From: Escarpia spicata
Taxonomy: Eukaryota; Annelida; Polychaeta; Sabellida; Siboglinidae
DNA: 64,000 nt
NCBI GenBank assembly: GCA_963995525.1
Contig: OZ023207.1
Coordinates: 32,895,481-32,959,480 of the forward strand
Reading direction: 5' to 3'
The position numbers and the translations under genes are program-made. Under the pieces are notes generated by a model. The model made no database searches, had not been told where the DNA came from, and was given only the letters and a program-made list of their open reading frames with translations. This document shows positions 42,005 through 54,792 of this stretch, piece after piece. Numbering within the stretch: the first letter of the stretch is position 1; every line of letters starts with the position of its first letter.

Positions 42005-42440
42005 ATAACCCTTAATGATCTGTAACTATGATTCACCAAAAAACATTTGATTAATAATTACCTACAGGGTTGTTTGATTTATGCCGGGCAGAAACTGTTT
42101 CTGCAAAAATAATTTGATTCATATTTACCTACAGGGTTGTTTGATTTATGCCGGACAGAAACTGTTTCTGCAAAAATAATTTGATTAATAATTACCTACA
42201 GGGTTGTTTGATTTATGCCGGGCAGAAACTGTTTCTGCCCGGCTGAAACGGCAACAATAGGAAATACATGCCATTGATAGGCAAACGTGTTCTTTTTATA
42301 GAAAACGTTAGTTTCTTTCTGTACCTGTCTACGTATGATAACCATTTGTCCGTCCTGCTCACAATAAACATCACATGAATAATAAAAGGAAGATCACTGC
42401 CACTTAACTTGTGGATTATTATAAACTGTTCTGCTACTGC
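42005..42440. repeat. Interspersed repeat, copy 1 (partner at 50035-50350)
   Basis: Shares with 50035-50350 the blocks TAATGATCTGTAACTATGAT, AGGAAATACATG, CAAACGTGTTCTTTTTATAG and GAATAATAAAAGGAAGATCA in the same order and orientation. In this copy a segment of about 68 bases with CCTACAGGGTTGTTTGATTT is present three times in tandem; the partner has it once. Confidence 0.88.
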
Positions 42441-44955
42441 TTAGTGGACAGTTTATTAGAGGGTCAAGTTCAAATACATCAGCACGTTTTTCACACCTGC
42501 ATGGTAGTTTAGGCTCAGTAGTGTGCTGGCAGCCACTAAACCTATAGGCTTGTGTGAAAAGGATAGTTGGCAGAAGAACTAACTTCAAAGCACCATTGCA
42601 TCCATTTAGCCAGGCAGCAGTCCCAATGTCCCAATGTCTGCTGCTATGTTTATATAATAATTATATAGGCGTAATGATCCCAATACACCAATCTGTTGGC
42701 ATAATGTCAGATAATGGAACTAGGTTAAACATCTTAACAATAACTATAATTAGTTCTGTGGGGCTGTTTTTTTCAGTGAACAGTAAACATGTAAACATTT
42801 TACTTCCATCATAACCCTTATAGGGGAAATGAAACGATTGAACAACCACAGCCCAAACATAAGAACATACCATTTAGAGTACATGTCACCATGATTTTAC
42901 AAGTACAGCGTCACGGTGTATTTTTAATAATTTTTCAAACGTAGCTACTATCGGCACAGGGCGCCGCCATCATGCTCTAGGAGCGTGTGGTTGTACATCC
43001 GGTTTGATTGGCGAGATGTCTCCCAAAGCTGTATACAGCAATTCGATAGGCGACGCAGCGAAGCTCTCAGAAAAACCGACGAAACGCATACAAACACATA
43101 AAAACAGAACAATTTAATGCACTGCGTGGCTACTAGATATACTATAAGTGTTAGTAAGCAACTTTTCACATACTTCCACAGAAGGATTCCAACAGAAAAA
43201 AACAAGTTATAGATGATGAATTTGACGTGTTCGCCGGCGGCAAGATTGGCAAGTCTGCGGTGGTCACTTTCAAACGCCGATTGCAAGCCTAAATACGAAA
43301 GTGACGAGCATAAAAAGACATTGAACGTCGAAACATAATTCTTGGTTAAAGTCACAGGTCCATCTTCAGTCGATTTGTTTACATATAACTATGCACCGAT
43401 GAAGTAAAATTAAACGAAATCGACCTGGAAGCTCGACATTATTGCCTTATTTGGAGGGTGAAGCGGCGCGTAGGAAATAACAAGCCGAAACCAGCTTGTT
43501 GTTGCCAAGGTGACTCGGCACTCACGAGTTCCGTCAAGTATCATTACGACCACTATATAGTCCCGCAGTTCTAGTTCAAAGTCTGCATATATACAAATAT
43601 GACGTATTCAAAATTGAAATGTAATAAGAAATGTGAATGTGATAAAGTACAAATACGTGTGAATACTATGATATAATTGGGAATAATGAGTGCTTGTAAT
43701 CCGCCGATTTAGTTTACGGCAAGTCGTGCCGGCGTGTTGCTACGTCTGAATACCGCAACGTCTACATCTACAAGTCTGTTATCGACTTAGTTGCTGATGG
43801 GGGGAATAACCTTCAAAATAATTACAAAAATAAATGTCAGCTACCGTAGCCAGTATAACGTTTTGCGAAATAGTGTCGTCATCTATTAATCAACATTAGT
43901 CACAGTCCGGACCAAGCCCTGTCAAAAATGTATTGTAGGCATTGTCATTGGAATGTATTAATTTAAAAGAAATAGTTAAAGACAAATATTATTGAAGTTG
44001 GACTGCTCAAATACTATAAAATGTAACCGCATTTAATTAAGTGACATTACAAGTATTTAAATCCTTAAAAATACTTATTATACAGTCAATAGCATATAAC
44101 AAAACACTGTAGTCATATCTGATATAATTAGTTATTGGCATAGTAAATAGGTTTACATCAGTCAACTAAAGTCAATCACCATGTAGGCCTAATACTAATT
44201 TATGTGTCTCAAATATTGGCTTGTAATAATGGACCCTGAATTGATGCTCCAGTTTTGAGGCAACAATTTAGCAAGCATGCTATCATACCAACTTTTTTCC
44301 TGATATAGATTGCATGACTGCAAACACCAATGTATGCTTTTAATAACAAGGACATTGTATATAATTTGACTTTTGAATGTAAGCCTAACAAGGAAAAAAG
44401 GAAATAACGTCACAGGAAAAAGCCACAAAGATTAATAAATATGTATTTTGTATTTATAAAGTTCAAATGTTAAACACATTTGAGTGCGCATGCATTTTAA
44501 TCATGAAAATTAAAGATAACACACATATCCACTAAAAAAAAACGTTGAAAAAGTCACTTGTAAATCGCACTTGTGCTCCAATTTTAATTAATATTTGCAC
44601 GATTGTGTCAATTTGTTCATAATATATAACGGAAGTATCCAAACAACCATAGGGCCTAATACTGAGCGCAAGCTTCGAAGGATCCAGCGAAGGATTTAGC
44701 ATGCGAGATGACATCGTCCCTTGTGGTAATACAAATGTCACTTGTAGTGCTGTCACGCCATCGAACTGTAGTGTCAAAACATAAAGGAAGCCAGTGGTCG
44801 TGTCGCCAGTGCGACACTTTGTCGATGCAGTAGTTAATACTGACAATACTGTTGTTCCATTGAACATTCACCATGACCGTGGGTACGCAAAGTTGCCATC
44901 GCAGTCTAGCACGCCTTCTCCGACTGACCCTGACCATGGCAGTTCTGTCAATATA
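42441..44955. other. No supported gene
   Basis: A short segment at about 42775-42835 repeats wording from about 41975-42015 (AACAGTAAACATGTAAACAT). Open frames such as 42948-43355 (minus) lack domains. I see no gene or RNA. Confidence 0.35.
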
Positions 44956-44959
44956 GACA

Positions 44960-46811
44960 CCCTTCGGATGTCCCAGTCTCACTATCGCCATCTTCAGACG
45001 ATTCTGTCTGCAACAGCAAGAAGAGAAACATTGAAGCGAGTGATGCAGAATATGTTGTAGCATGTGACAGCGGTATCACTGATGATGACTCAAGCGGTTC
45101 TTACACTAATGGGAAAGAGAGTTTGTCATCTGTGAGAAAAACATCATTTCACTTTTCTGCACCTGCTAAAACACCAAACTGCAATAAACCACTTATATCA
45201 AAGCCTAGCATCACAGTGACTGGATATGCAGTGGTTGTGACCACAGAATGTGTTGATGGCCACTCGTTCATGTGGCACTCGCAACCCAAGATTGGTAACA
45301 TTTATGAGAGTAACTTGTTGATACCAAGCGTCCTCTTCCTGACTGGACATTCATTCACTGTGTACAATTTGGTCAAACTAATGAACCTATGTGCCTTGTC
45401 ACCCCACCAGTGCTACAACATACAGCGGGCATACATACTGCCAGAGATAGAGGACATGCCATTCAGAGGCCATCATGTCAGCTCTGGCCGGACAGAGCGT
45501 GGTCGCATCAGATGATGCAAGATATGACAATCCAGGACACAACGCTACATTTGGCATTTACTTCATCATGGACACTGACAGCCAACTCATCATTGCTCAA
45601 GAAACTGTTCGGGTCACAGAGGTCAAGAACAGTTACTGGATGGAAGTGGAGGGCTTGAAACGCTGCTTGGACAACCTGACTGACCATGGGGTGAAGATCA
45701 CCACACTTGCCACTGACAGACATCCCAGCATTAGAAAGAGAAAGAAATAAAGGTTGTTGCCTGCCAAGAAAGTTGAAGTTGTCCCTTTGATAGGCGCAAT
45801 TGCCAACCACCTGTGGTATTGCGCATCAGCTTGTGATGGTGATCCCCGCTTGATGAAGGAGATGTGGATCTCGCTCCTCCATCACATCAGGAATTCCATT
45901 CATGGACAGCAGGCGCAGAGTTGTACCGGAAGTGCAGTCATGCAACGTATACACAACAAGAAGTGAAAACAAGACTGAAGGTACAGAAGCCTTCACTGTC
46001 CAGAAAGCTATACTGGAGTGTTGCCTACTGTATGATATAGAGAGGGTTACGAAGTGTGTTCACACTGGTGAACTGGAAAGCTTACATGCCCTCTTCCTCA
46101 AGTATGCACCCAAGTTCAGCCGTCAAGGCATCATAGCCAGACTCCACTTGGCCACCATTGACCACAACACAAATACAAGGTAAGGCTTGTCATATCAATA
46201 GTGTTAACATTTGATGTTACAAAATAATGTATCAGTTGCTTGACAAAGCTGCACACTTTAGAAATCCAGCATTGCATTAGGAAATAAACTGAAATGGCTG
46301 AAAATCCCTGCCTGTACTCGATAGCAAAACAATGTTAGGAATACAGTTTCGAAAATACAATCTCACTGCACAAGAGTATGCATGCAAACAACAGATAACA
46401 TAATTAAAATTGAGGACATTTGTTTATTGTTACTTGAATTGTTTAATTATATATCAATGGAATTGGAATGGTATGCTTTGGAATTGCTTATTGAAATATA
46501 AACTGATGCATATATAAATTATATATATGATTCAATAATAAATATTTGAATGTATTATGGAATTGGAATTCCTTGAAGTTTAAATTGAAAAGGATGGGAG
46601 GGAGGGAGGGAGGGAGGGAGGGAGGGAGGGAGGGAGGGAGTTCAATCAGCGGGAAATGGTGAAAACAGCAGACAACAAGCTACGGTATCAGCTGCAGTAT
46701 TCAAAGTCTGCTGGGTATGTAGTTAAAGTGATGGCGTCAAAGGACTACAGTTTCCGAGGAGAAATTCTAGAGGGCATCGCAGCTAGATGCACGAGTGGCA
46801 CAAAGCTGTGA
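44960..46811 (+). pseudogene. THAP-associated DDE transposase-like protein, broken
   Basis: Several frames read in order a familiar invertebrate and fish transposase-like family: an acidic linker from about 44960, then FLTGHSFTVYNLVKLMNL and YNIQRAYILPEIEDM (45123-45515), DARYDNPGHNATFGIYFIMD and VKITTLATDRHPSI (45475-45750), IGAIANHLWYCASACDGDPR (45754-45966), ECCLLYDIERVTKCVHTGEL and ARLHLATIDHN (45902-46179), and after a 470-base gap RYQLQYSKSAGYVV with KDYSFRGEILEGIAARC to TGA 46809-46811. Conserved Asp residues fit a DDE nuclease. Frame changes occur near 45470, at 45750 (TAA) and near 45950. A GTAAGG donor at 46180 and a CAG at 46647-46649 suggest an intron, but the phases no longer match. 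The N-terminal THAP finger is not seen. Confidence 0.7.
46594..46640. repeat. GGGA tetranucleotide repeat
   Basis: About eleven uninterrupted copies lie directly before the possible splice acceptor of the transposase pseudogene. Confidence 0.97.
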
Positions 46812-49800
46812 AGTGTGCTCCAAGTTGCAACATCAAGTAAGGAGGTAACTCTAGCAGAGCATGCAGGCATCGAAAAACCAGCAAAAGAGGAGACTGTGGC
46901 AAAGCAAAGAAGCGGCTTTACGGAAAACTAGTTGTATCCGTATCAATTCGGTTTAGTGCCACCCAATTGATACGACATCCAATTTCAAATGACAATGGAT
47001 TTCTATGCTTAAATAACACAGTTTGAACATCACTGGCAGAAATAGAGAAACGTTTTAGACAAAGTGCATTCTCACTACTGTATAGGACCTCCTAAAGTAA
47101 GGAACATCCACTTCAAAGCTTGTATCCTAGTTGTGGTATGCAATGTATTTTATTAGACACTATTCTATGTAGGGAACTTTGGGTATATGTAATTTACTGG
47201 AATAGTTTAACCAAGTCCAAACATGTTACTTATAGTGATTTTTTTGCAACAGACTACCATTCTCAAACATCACACTGAACTGTACATGTATTTGTTCATA
47301 TGACTCACTGTACACTTTTAATGTGGCTTCTAGGATGTGTGTCACAAAAATGATAAGGGCCATTACCATTAAAACTGGACTGTTACCATCAAGTTTAGTA
47401 AAACTAAAGTGCCATCTTACAACAAAATATATATATATTTTTTAAGCTGTATGTTTTAGCCAGTATTATTAAAGTGTACTACAAACTAATGAAGCAGCAA
47501 AGGATTCAGCTATACGTTTTTTTTATATATATTCATACTTCATTGTTAGTATTACATTTGACATTATCACAAAACAACATCTCAAAAAGTACTTAATAAT
47601 AATAAGAACACTTATATAGTGCCATAAATCTAGATAAATCCATTTGGAGGCACTTGATAGATTTTGAAACTAGTACTACAAGTTGTGAATCTGTATCTTG
47701 AATAATAATACTTGTTTTCTTGACACATGGCCCTAGTGTTGAAAGTTGAAACCCACAATTATGTAAAACTGGAACTGTAATGGAATATTTTGTATGTAAT
47801 AATTTTTGTATCACAATATTTGATCATAATGATGACCCATATCATCAATAAACGTGTTACTTATTCATGTACTATATGTGCACAGGACTGACACAGACCC
47901 AAATTGTAATACAGTTAGATTAAAATGTGTCACAGTGTGAAGTGAATCAACTGAAAGAAACATTGAAAACCGGTGTGTGAATTTGACTAATGCATTGGCA
48001 CAGTCTGCCATGTAGTCTTATTTATTTGTGAATTGTTTCTCCATATGAATAAACTGTTGATATATTTCATGTTGGCTTCAGTATTACAAATTGAATTATG
48101 AATAGGGACATGCAAGACACTACAGATCACATTGTTTTTGCCAAAAATGGGATAAGAAGGCACCGAATAATTCATTCTTCCTTTTGGTCAATCTAATCTT
48201 ACTTATCCATGGTTTTTATTTTCACTGTACACTCACCTGTATAGTGCAATGTCCATAGCTTAAATTTTCATAAACCCCATCCACTTCTGGATACAGTGCA
48301 GGCTGGTATAACACGTCTGTTGCCTTTTCCAAGTCTCTCCCTTGACCACAAAGTGAAGTGACGATAGGCGGCTAATCGATTCAATCGATATGTTCTGAAA
48401 GTTCATTTATTTGCATTAGTTGATAATAAACAACCGGTATCTTCTAATTATTGTTATACTGGCAAAACTGTGTTTTATCAATATCACATCATGAATTCAG
48501 TGAATTTGTTCATTTGTTTGTGAAGGGCTGTAATAATTATGATTGTAAGACTACATTTCATGATGTGGTCTTGGTAACACACACACACATAATATAAATA
48601 ACATTTTTATTATATTAAAAACTCCACTTAAATATTTTTGTATCAATAATACATTGCACAATGTCCTGATTATGCATCTATTAATGCATGGTAGTGTGCA
48701 ATTTGTCTACATTTTTATATAAATTAAGCAAGTTGCTTGAACACTTTTAAATAGGGAATTAAACAAGTGTATAAAAAGGATGCACACATCCTGTCAAGAA
48801 TAAAAGTAAGTTTATTAAGAAAATTATCAAAAAATGTTTGATGAAAATCATAGACATAGTATTTTATGAAGATTGAGTGAACCTGAACATCTGAGCCTGA
48901 GGTGGGAACAAGTATAATTACTCTATTTAAGTTTGAAATAGTTATTGCTAGAATAATTATTTAATACCTGTTGAACTACGTAGTACTTACCTACTAGCTA
49001 TTGGTCGAATCAACGAGTCTGCACGCAAATCATACAATGACAACAGACCGACTTCCAAGTTCCAACACCGCCCTGTTGGTGAAAACCGTTTCGAAGTCGA
49101 CACTCATAATCGGTAATGACACTAAATCTAAGACTAATGCAGGCATCTGCAAGGTCTACGGTGCTGTACGGCAGCTATATCCCTACAGCACAGCAACTCG
49201 ATGTGCGTCGACATTGTCATTGGGACGCAGTGTCCACACAAACACCATGCGACATTATTAAGTCGCGTAACGTCTTCGTCGTCGATAGACCAACTGTCAC
49301 TGTCCGACTCCCACAACTGAACCTGACCCGGGGCCGGACATTATCGGACCGTGGATCGCACACTGTGACACTGTCACTGGGTTAAACCCGTATGGCACAG
49401 GCCCTGTGTCAACCGTAATTTCCGAGTGACAAGTCGAACTAGTCTTCATCTGTCGTATCGATTTTCTCCCCAAGTGATACAGAAGTTTTAAAAATCACTT
49501 TTAATAACTCGTCTCTACAAAAATTCTTCGACGTCTTTGTCAACAAAATAAAAATAGTCCCGGTATGCGCGCGCATCTAATATTCTGAACTTTGCTTTGA
49601 AAACCCCGCCCCCTTCTGGCAGCTAAAATCTTCGTTCGGGAAGTGCGACTTTAACAACGATTTCATTGGTTATAAATCGTTGCCATTTAATTTCACCTTT
49701 TTATTTCGAACGCGTATACAAGTTATTTGTTGACCTATAGAACGCCTATCGTGTATAATAGGGCACCATATCTTTGTTTTCGCACAGAAATGTCTACTAA

Positions 49801-50030
49801 TGAAGTAAACCGAAAAACCCCGAAATTTAACATTGATTAGATAGGAGTGAATCAAACCACTCGCTTGGAACAAAGATGGCGATACGCAGTGCTCTATAGC
49901 GACGATTTAGGCATCGAACAAAATCATTTTTTTAGTTTGTCTTATAAATGAGTACGTTTCTGTTAACATTAATGTATACTTATATAGTATATATTTAAAT
50001 ATGTAGCATGAAACAGCTGCATTTCATTTC
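46812..50030. other. AT-rich intergenic DNA, no gene seen
   Basis: Many short open frames, none with a domain. A slightly more GC-rich patch at about 49000-49400 has overlapping frames on both strands without recognisable products. No structured RNA was recognised. Confidence 0.4.
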
Positions 50031-50034
50031 CCCT

Positions 50035-50350
50035 TTAATGATCTGTAACTATGATTCACCAAAAAACATTTGATTAATAATTACCTACAGGGTTGTTTAA
50101 TTTATGCCGAGCAGAAACTGTTTCTGCCCGGCAGAAACAGCAACAATAGGAAATACATGTCATTGATAGGCAAACGTGTTCTTTTTATAGAAAATGTCAG
50201 TTTCTTTCTGTACCTGTCTATGTATGATAACCATTTGTCTGCCATGCTCACAATAAACATCACATGAATAATAAAAGGAAGATCACTGCCACATAACTTG
50301 TGGATTATTATAAAACTGCTTTGCTACTGCTTGGTGGACAGTAAGCTGCA
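50035..50350. repeat. Interspersed repeat, copy 2 (partner at 42005-42440)
   Basis: Same orientation and block order as 42005-42440, with one instead of three copies of the CCTACAGGGTTGTTTAATTT-type segment. Similarity by eye is above 90 percent. Confidence 0.88.
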
Positions 50351-50840
50351 ACTGTCTTTGAGTTTGTTTACATTTTGACAAACTACTATTATATAGCACT
50401 AATTTTAGAATGAATCACATTTTGAGAATGCATGTCATTGTTTGCGTTGTAACTTTTGTATGTTTCATTTTCTGCTGCTACAAGTTGCGTTCATCTGAAA
50501 GATTATTCAATTACCTATCCAATGATAATACATATGTTGTGGTGTTGGAAATATATAGCTTTAGTATATTGTACACGAGGGTTGTGATAGGAAACTATTG
50601 AACATTGCGACAGTCCAGAAAGACAGCATGAGACGTGTCACTCAATATATGAAGTGTGACTTTCAGATACTTCATTTTGTAGTGCTATGGATTATGATGG
50701 GCCTCTCCATTAGCTCCCTATATATTTATGTGAATTATATCATTGTCATTAAAATATTTAAGAACAGGCTAACGCTAAGCTGCAACTGTCTTTGAGTTTG
50801 TTTACATTTTGATAAACTACTATTATATAGCACTAATTTT
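50343..50840. repeat. Direct repeat pair about 430 bases apart
   Basis: TAAGCTGCAACTGTCTTTGA and the following TTTGTTTACATTTTGA block, continuing to about 60 bases, occur at about 50343-50408 and 50776-50840. The segment between has two short frames without domains. Confidence 0.8.
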
Positions 50841-51069
50841 TGAATTGGCATGACTAATGCTAATATATCCCAGAAAATGACTTCTACAGGAAACAGTGTT
50901 GGTGTAAATTATCATCCCATTATTCTTACTGACAAAGACCTGTAAGTTAGGTGAGTAACACCTTCAAAGTTCTGACAGCAGGACACCGCCTTCGGTGAAG
51001 TCGAGACAAAAGTTTGACAAAGGCTTCAAGTTCAAACGGTCTATCATCGTCCAGCTGACCCATTTTTTA

Positions 51070-52135
51070 TTTTCTTTAGACTACCTTTTGCTCTCAAATA
51101 ATCTGTCCTCTTAATTGTATACATAAAGACATAATCTGGCATAACTTTATATATTTTGTAGCAGCACATTTGTACTTCCAGTGTATCATATATTTATCAC
51201 TAGCTTGTGTCAACAGACAGCATTAAGCCAATAGACCCCTGTTAAACTGGACAGTTGCCTGTAGGTTTTAAACTTTGTCAAACAGTGAGTCTACCTTTTG
51301 CTCTCAAATAATCTGCCCTCTTAGTTTTACACATAAAGACATAATCTGGCATAACTTGATAAGTCTTTGTAGCAGCACATTTGTACTTCCAGTGTGTCAT
51401 TGCAACATAACATACATATTACATACTGTGTGCCACATTTGAATGTTGTGCATGTAATATTTCCATGCAATCCATTTGCATATATAATATATAACTTCAA
51501 CAACCGTTTTCTTCATTTTCACTTTTTGACCCCTACCATGTTCAATGCTCCATAACTTCGCAAATTTTTGTAGCAGTCAAAATTTTTGAAACCGTGTAAA
51601 GCACCCTACCAAACCTTTACAAGGATGTAAGAAAACAATGTTACAATTTTTCCGACTTACCACTCATTTGGTCAGCCAGGGTCACATATAGACGTATTAG
51701 TCCAAAGGACCTCAGGGCCACTTGGCCCATTTGTTTTATTTTTTTTAGTCTACCTTTTGCTCTCAAATAATCTGTCCTCTTAGTTTTACACATAATCTGG
51801 CAGAACTTGCTAAGTCTTTGTAGCTGCACATTTGTGTATCATTGCAACATAACATAAATACTGTGTGCCACATTTGAATGTCATGCATGTAATATTTCCA
51901 TGCAATTCATTTGCATATATAATATATAACTTCAACAATCGTTTTCTTCATTTTAACTTTTTGACCCTTTCCATGTTCATTGCTCCATAACTTCGCAAAT
52001 TTTTGTAGCAGTCATAATTTTAGAAACCGTGTAAAGCACCCCACCCAACGTTTACAAGGATGTAAGAAAACAATGTTATATTTGTCCGACTTATCACTCG
52101 CATAGTCCAAAGGACTTCAGGACCTCTTGGCCCAT
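51070..52135. repeat. Tandem-like repeat family, two to three long copies
   Basis: Units starting CTACCTTTTGCTCTCAAATA occur at about 51082, 51292 and 51750. The last two extend for more than 350 bases and share TATATAATATATAACTTCAA, CCATAACTTCGCAAATTTTT, GAAACCGTGTAAAGCACCC and GTCCAAAGGAC(C/T)TCAGG. There is no coding content. Confidence 0.9.
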
Positions 52136-53081
52136 TCTTTATGAAGAACAGTAACTTATTAAAAGTACACAAACATGGACATTTGCTGTTGTTTATTATT
52201 AGTTATACACAGAACACTTACCTTTATTCTACCTGTGAAATACGAATCAATACAGGTATGCACAAGTGTAAAAATTATGTGTCCATTATATAATAGACGG
52301 GGTCTTTAAAAATAATGGTAAGTTCTTATATTATAGCATAGTCTATTACCGTAATGTACTTTATAGATGGCCCTTTAGTTTGCAGTAAGGTTTATGGGCC
52401 AACAAAGCTGTTTCTCTTTAACAGCAATAATTCAAATGACGCTCTCTGGCATCAAATGCACGTAATAATAACCACATAGCCAACATCATCCTATGTGTGC
52501 TATTTATTGTGACCAAGTGAAAGATCTAATGCAGTAATACATAAGTAATTATCAGTACAACGCAGGAGTGGATATGATTTAATGATGGGAGGCATAACTA
52601 CACCGCTTTGATGTTCACTAAACACCTGCACCCTCTCTTGGGCGAAAAGGGGCATGCACCCCATACGTACTCTGGATCTGCAAAATACATCGTACCAAAC
52701 GTAACACTCATTCATTTTAGAAAGGGGTACTCCCACGACCCCCTAGGTCTGCACCATCTAAGGTATCCGATGCCGCGTGTTCGAAAACAATTCATGTATA
52801 ATTTACATTTCAAAATAGTAGTTATTTAATCACCGTAGTATATATACTAAATACGACAATAACAAGCCATGACTACCTACGATTTAACACGCAAGCACGC
52901 AGGTTGTGCCGAGGAACACGTGTAAAGCGTAAGTGATCACAATCTAAAATTTGACACAAACCAGGCTAACCAAGAAACTGTAATGGGAACACTTAATAAA
53001 TAAGACCATTGTAGGAAGGTTGTAGTAACAATGCACAACCATATTTCGGTTATGATCTGTTTACGATTGCCCCAGCCGCCT
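52136..53081. other. 3' flank of the MGAT4-like gene, no other gene seen
   Basis: Sequence downstream (minus sense) of the MGAT4-like stop codon. An AATAAA-like AACACTTAATAAATAAGACC lies at 52988 on the plus strand, but no clear minus-strand signal was identified. Confidence 0.3.
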
Positions 53082-54792
53082 TTAATTCAATTGGTACACT
53101 GCAAAGCGACGGAAAACAATCCACTCCTTCTGAGGGAGCGTGAGACGCGCGCGCACTGCATTGATTAGCTCCTTTGATGGCGGCACGATGACGTCGACCC
53201 TGCCATTGACGAAGTAGCCGAGGTGAAGGGTCTTGTTGCGATGGGAACACTCCGGCAGAAAGCCCGTGCACGCCTCCAGCACCCCTGACCGAAGTGTCTC
53301 TAGAGGGTGCTCGGTGTTACCCGTCTCGACGACTACCCGGCGGAGGCGTACAAAGTCGATGAATCTCACGACGATGTAGCTCTCGGCGTTCGGGTTCTTT
53401 GCCCAGAAGAACGAGTCTCCGTCGTAGGCCAGCTGCGGATGGTAGTTGTTATGGGGCTTCATCGTCGACACGACGGTAGCGATGAGATCGTTGGGCTGGG
53501 AGTGTGGACCGCCGGTGAACGAGTTATCTTTGAACTTGGATGTTTTATGCCCCAGCGACGACTTATCGCCGATGTGCTGGAATAGAGACGTCCGACACAC
53601 GAGCTCTTGGTTCTGCGCCATCGACATTCGAAACTGGTTCTTTAGGTAGTCGACGGGCTGCTCCTGGTAAAAGAGCAACAGGAAGTGTGCGAACCTGCGC
53701 AGGTCGGCCGAATGCAGGAGCTTGCCTATGAAGCCAAGTTTGGAGAAATCAGCGAGAATCCAGGGCGTCAGGCGTGCATCCAGTCGCTCGATGAATCGCT
53801 CGATGGCCGGGACGAACTGCTTGGCACACGTCACGTCGTCTTCCAACTGAATGTAGTAGCTCGAAATGTCCACGGAGTACAGGAACATCAGCGCAAAGTC
53901 AACAACCTGCAGGCAAAAGAACGTTGATTGTTATCTCTGATCCAGTGCTACGGGTGTTATCTTATACAACTGTATTAAGCTTTGTACAAACCGAGTTTGA
54001 AGTCAAACGAGCAAGGCAGCACGGGTGAAATGTAAATTCTGTGGGAAATACAACACGCTACATAAGAATAATACTTTTAAATGTCAGCAAAGTATTTATA
54101 TTGAGAAATCAGCTCGACCTACAGTCTGCACAGCTTATAATGTGTCGCACAGGAGTAGGAAAACACGTTTTACCTCATTATCGTTTAATGCTGGTGGCAC
54201 TGAGAACTAAAGCTAGGATTCCATAAGTACGGAAATGCGTTTGGATGCGGCATGCAGAATACCTCTGCAGTGACGTCACGCTTGGGAACTTTCTACCCGA
54301 TTCCTGAGCGGAAACGATTCAGTTAGCCGCATCTGTATACAAAACTCATCCACATATGTACTTACGGAACTACGTCTACTAATTTCCACTAGGTACTATA
54401 TTCGTTGTTTCGCCGCATATGTACATATGGAATCCTAGCTTTACGCTGCACACTTAGGTTGACGAGAACAAACGGACACCTGTTTGGAGCGCCAGGATAC
54501 CCGCTCCGCAGAATCGAAGTAGTTGCGCTTGAGGTTGCGGAGAGGCGGGTAGGCGTTGTGAGCCACCTGCACTACGTGGATGAGGCCGCTGTTGATATGG
54601 CGGCCGTAGAGGCGAACAATCGTCGCTGACAGGTTCGTGTTGTAGGCGACGTCGAAGTCTGCGAGGAAGACGACAATGACGATCCGGTCTCGGTCTCGCT
54701 GTGACGTTGTGTTGAGGATCGAGTGGAGCGTGTTGAACACATACACGTTGTCGTCCGGTCGCTTCACGGACGGGATGCCGATAGTCAAGAAA
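53082..54792 (-). CDS. MGAT4: MGAT4-like N-acetylglucosaminyltransferase (GnT-IV family), last two exons
   Basis: Exon 54480-54792 (acceptor TGTGCAG before it, donor CAG|GTGTCC) and exon 53082-53906 (acceptor TTGCCTGCAG) join in phase. The first encodes FLTIGIPSVKRPDDN and SSGLI-type blocks ending ERVSWRSKQ. The second encodes YYIQLEDDV with the acidic sugar-nucleotide site, LGFIGKLLHSADL, FYQEQPVDYL, SLFQHIGDKSSL, DSFFWAKNPNAESYIVVRF and GNTEHPLETL. This order is specific to GnT-IV enzymes, Golgi type II proteins adding beta-1,4-GlcNAc to the N-glycan mannose arm. The transmembrane N-terminus must lie in exons further right and was not found before 57 kb. Paralogue (A/B/C/D) is not decided. 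No stop or frameshift is seen. Confidence 0.92.
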
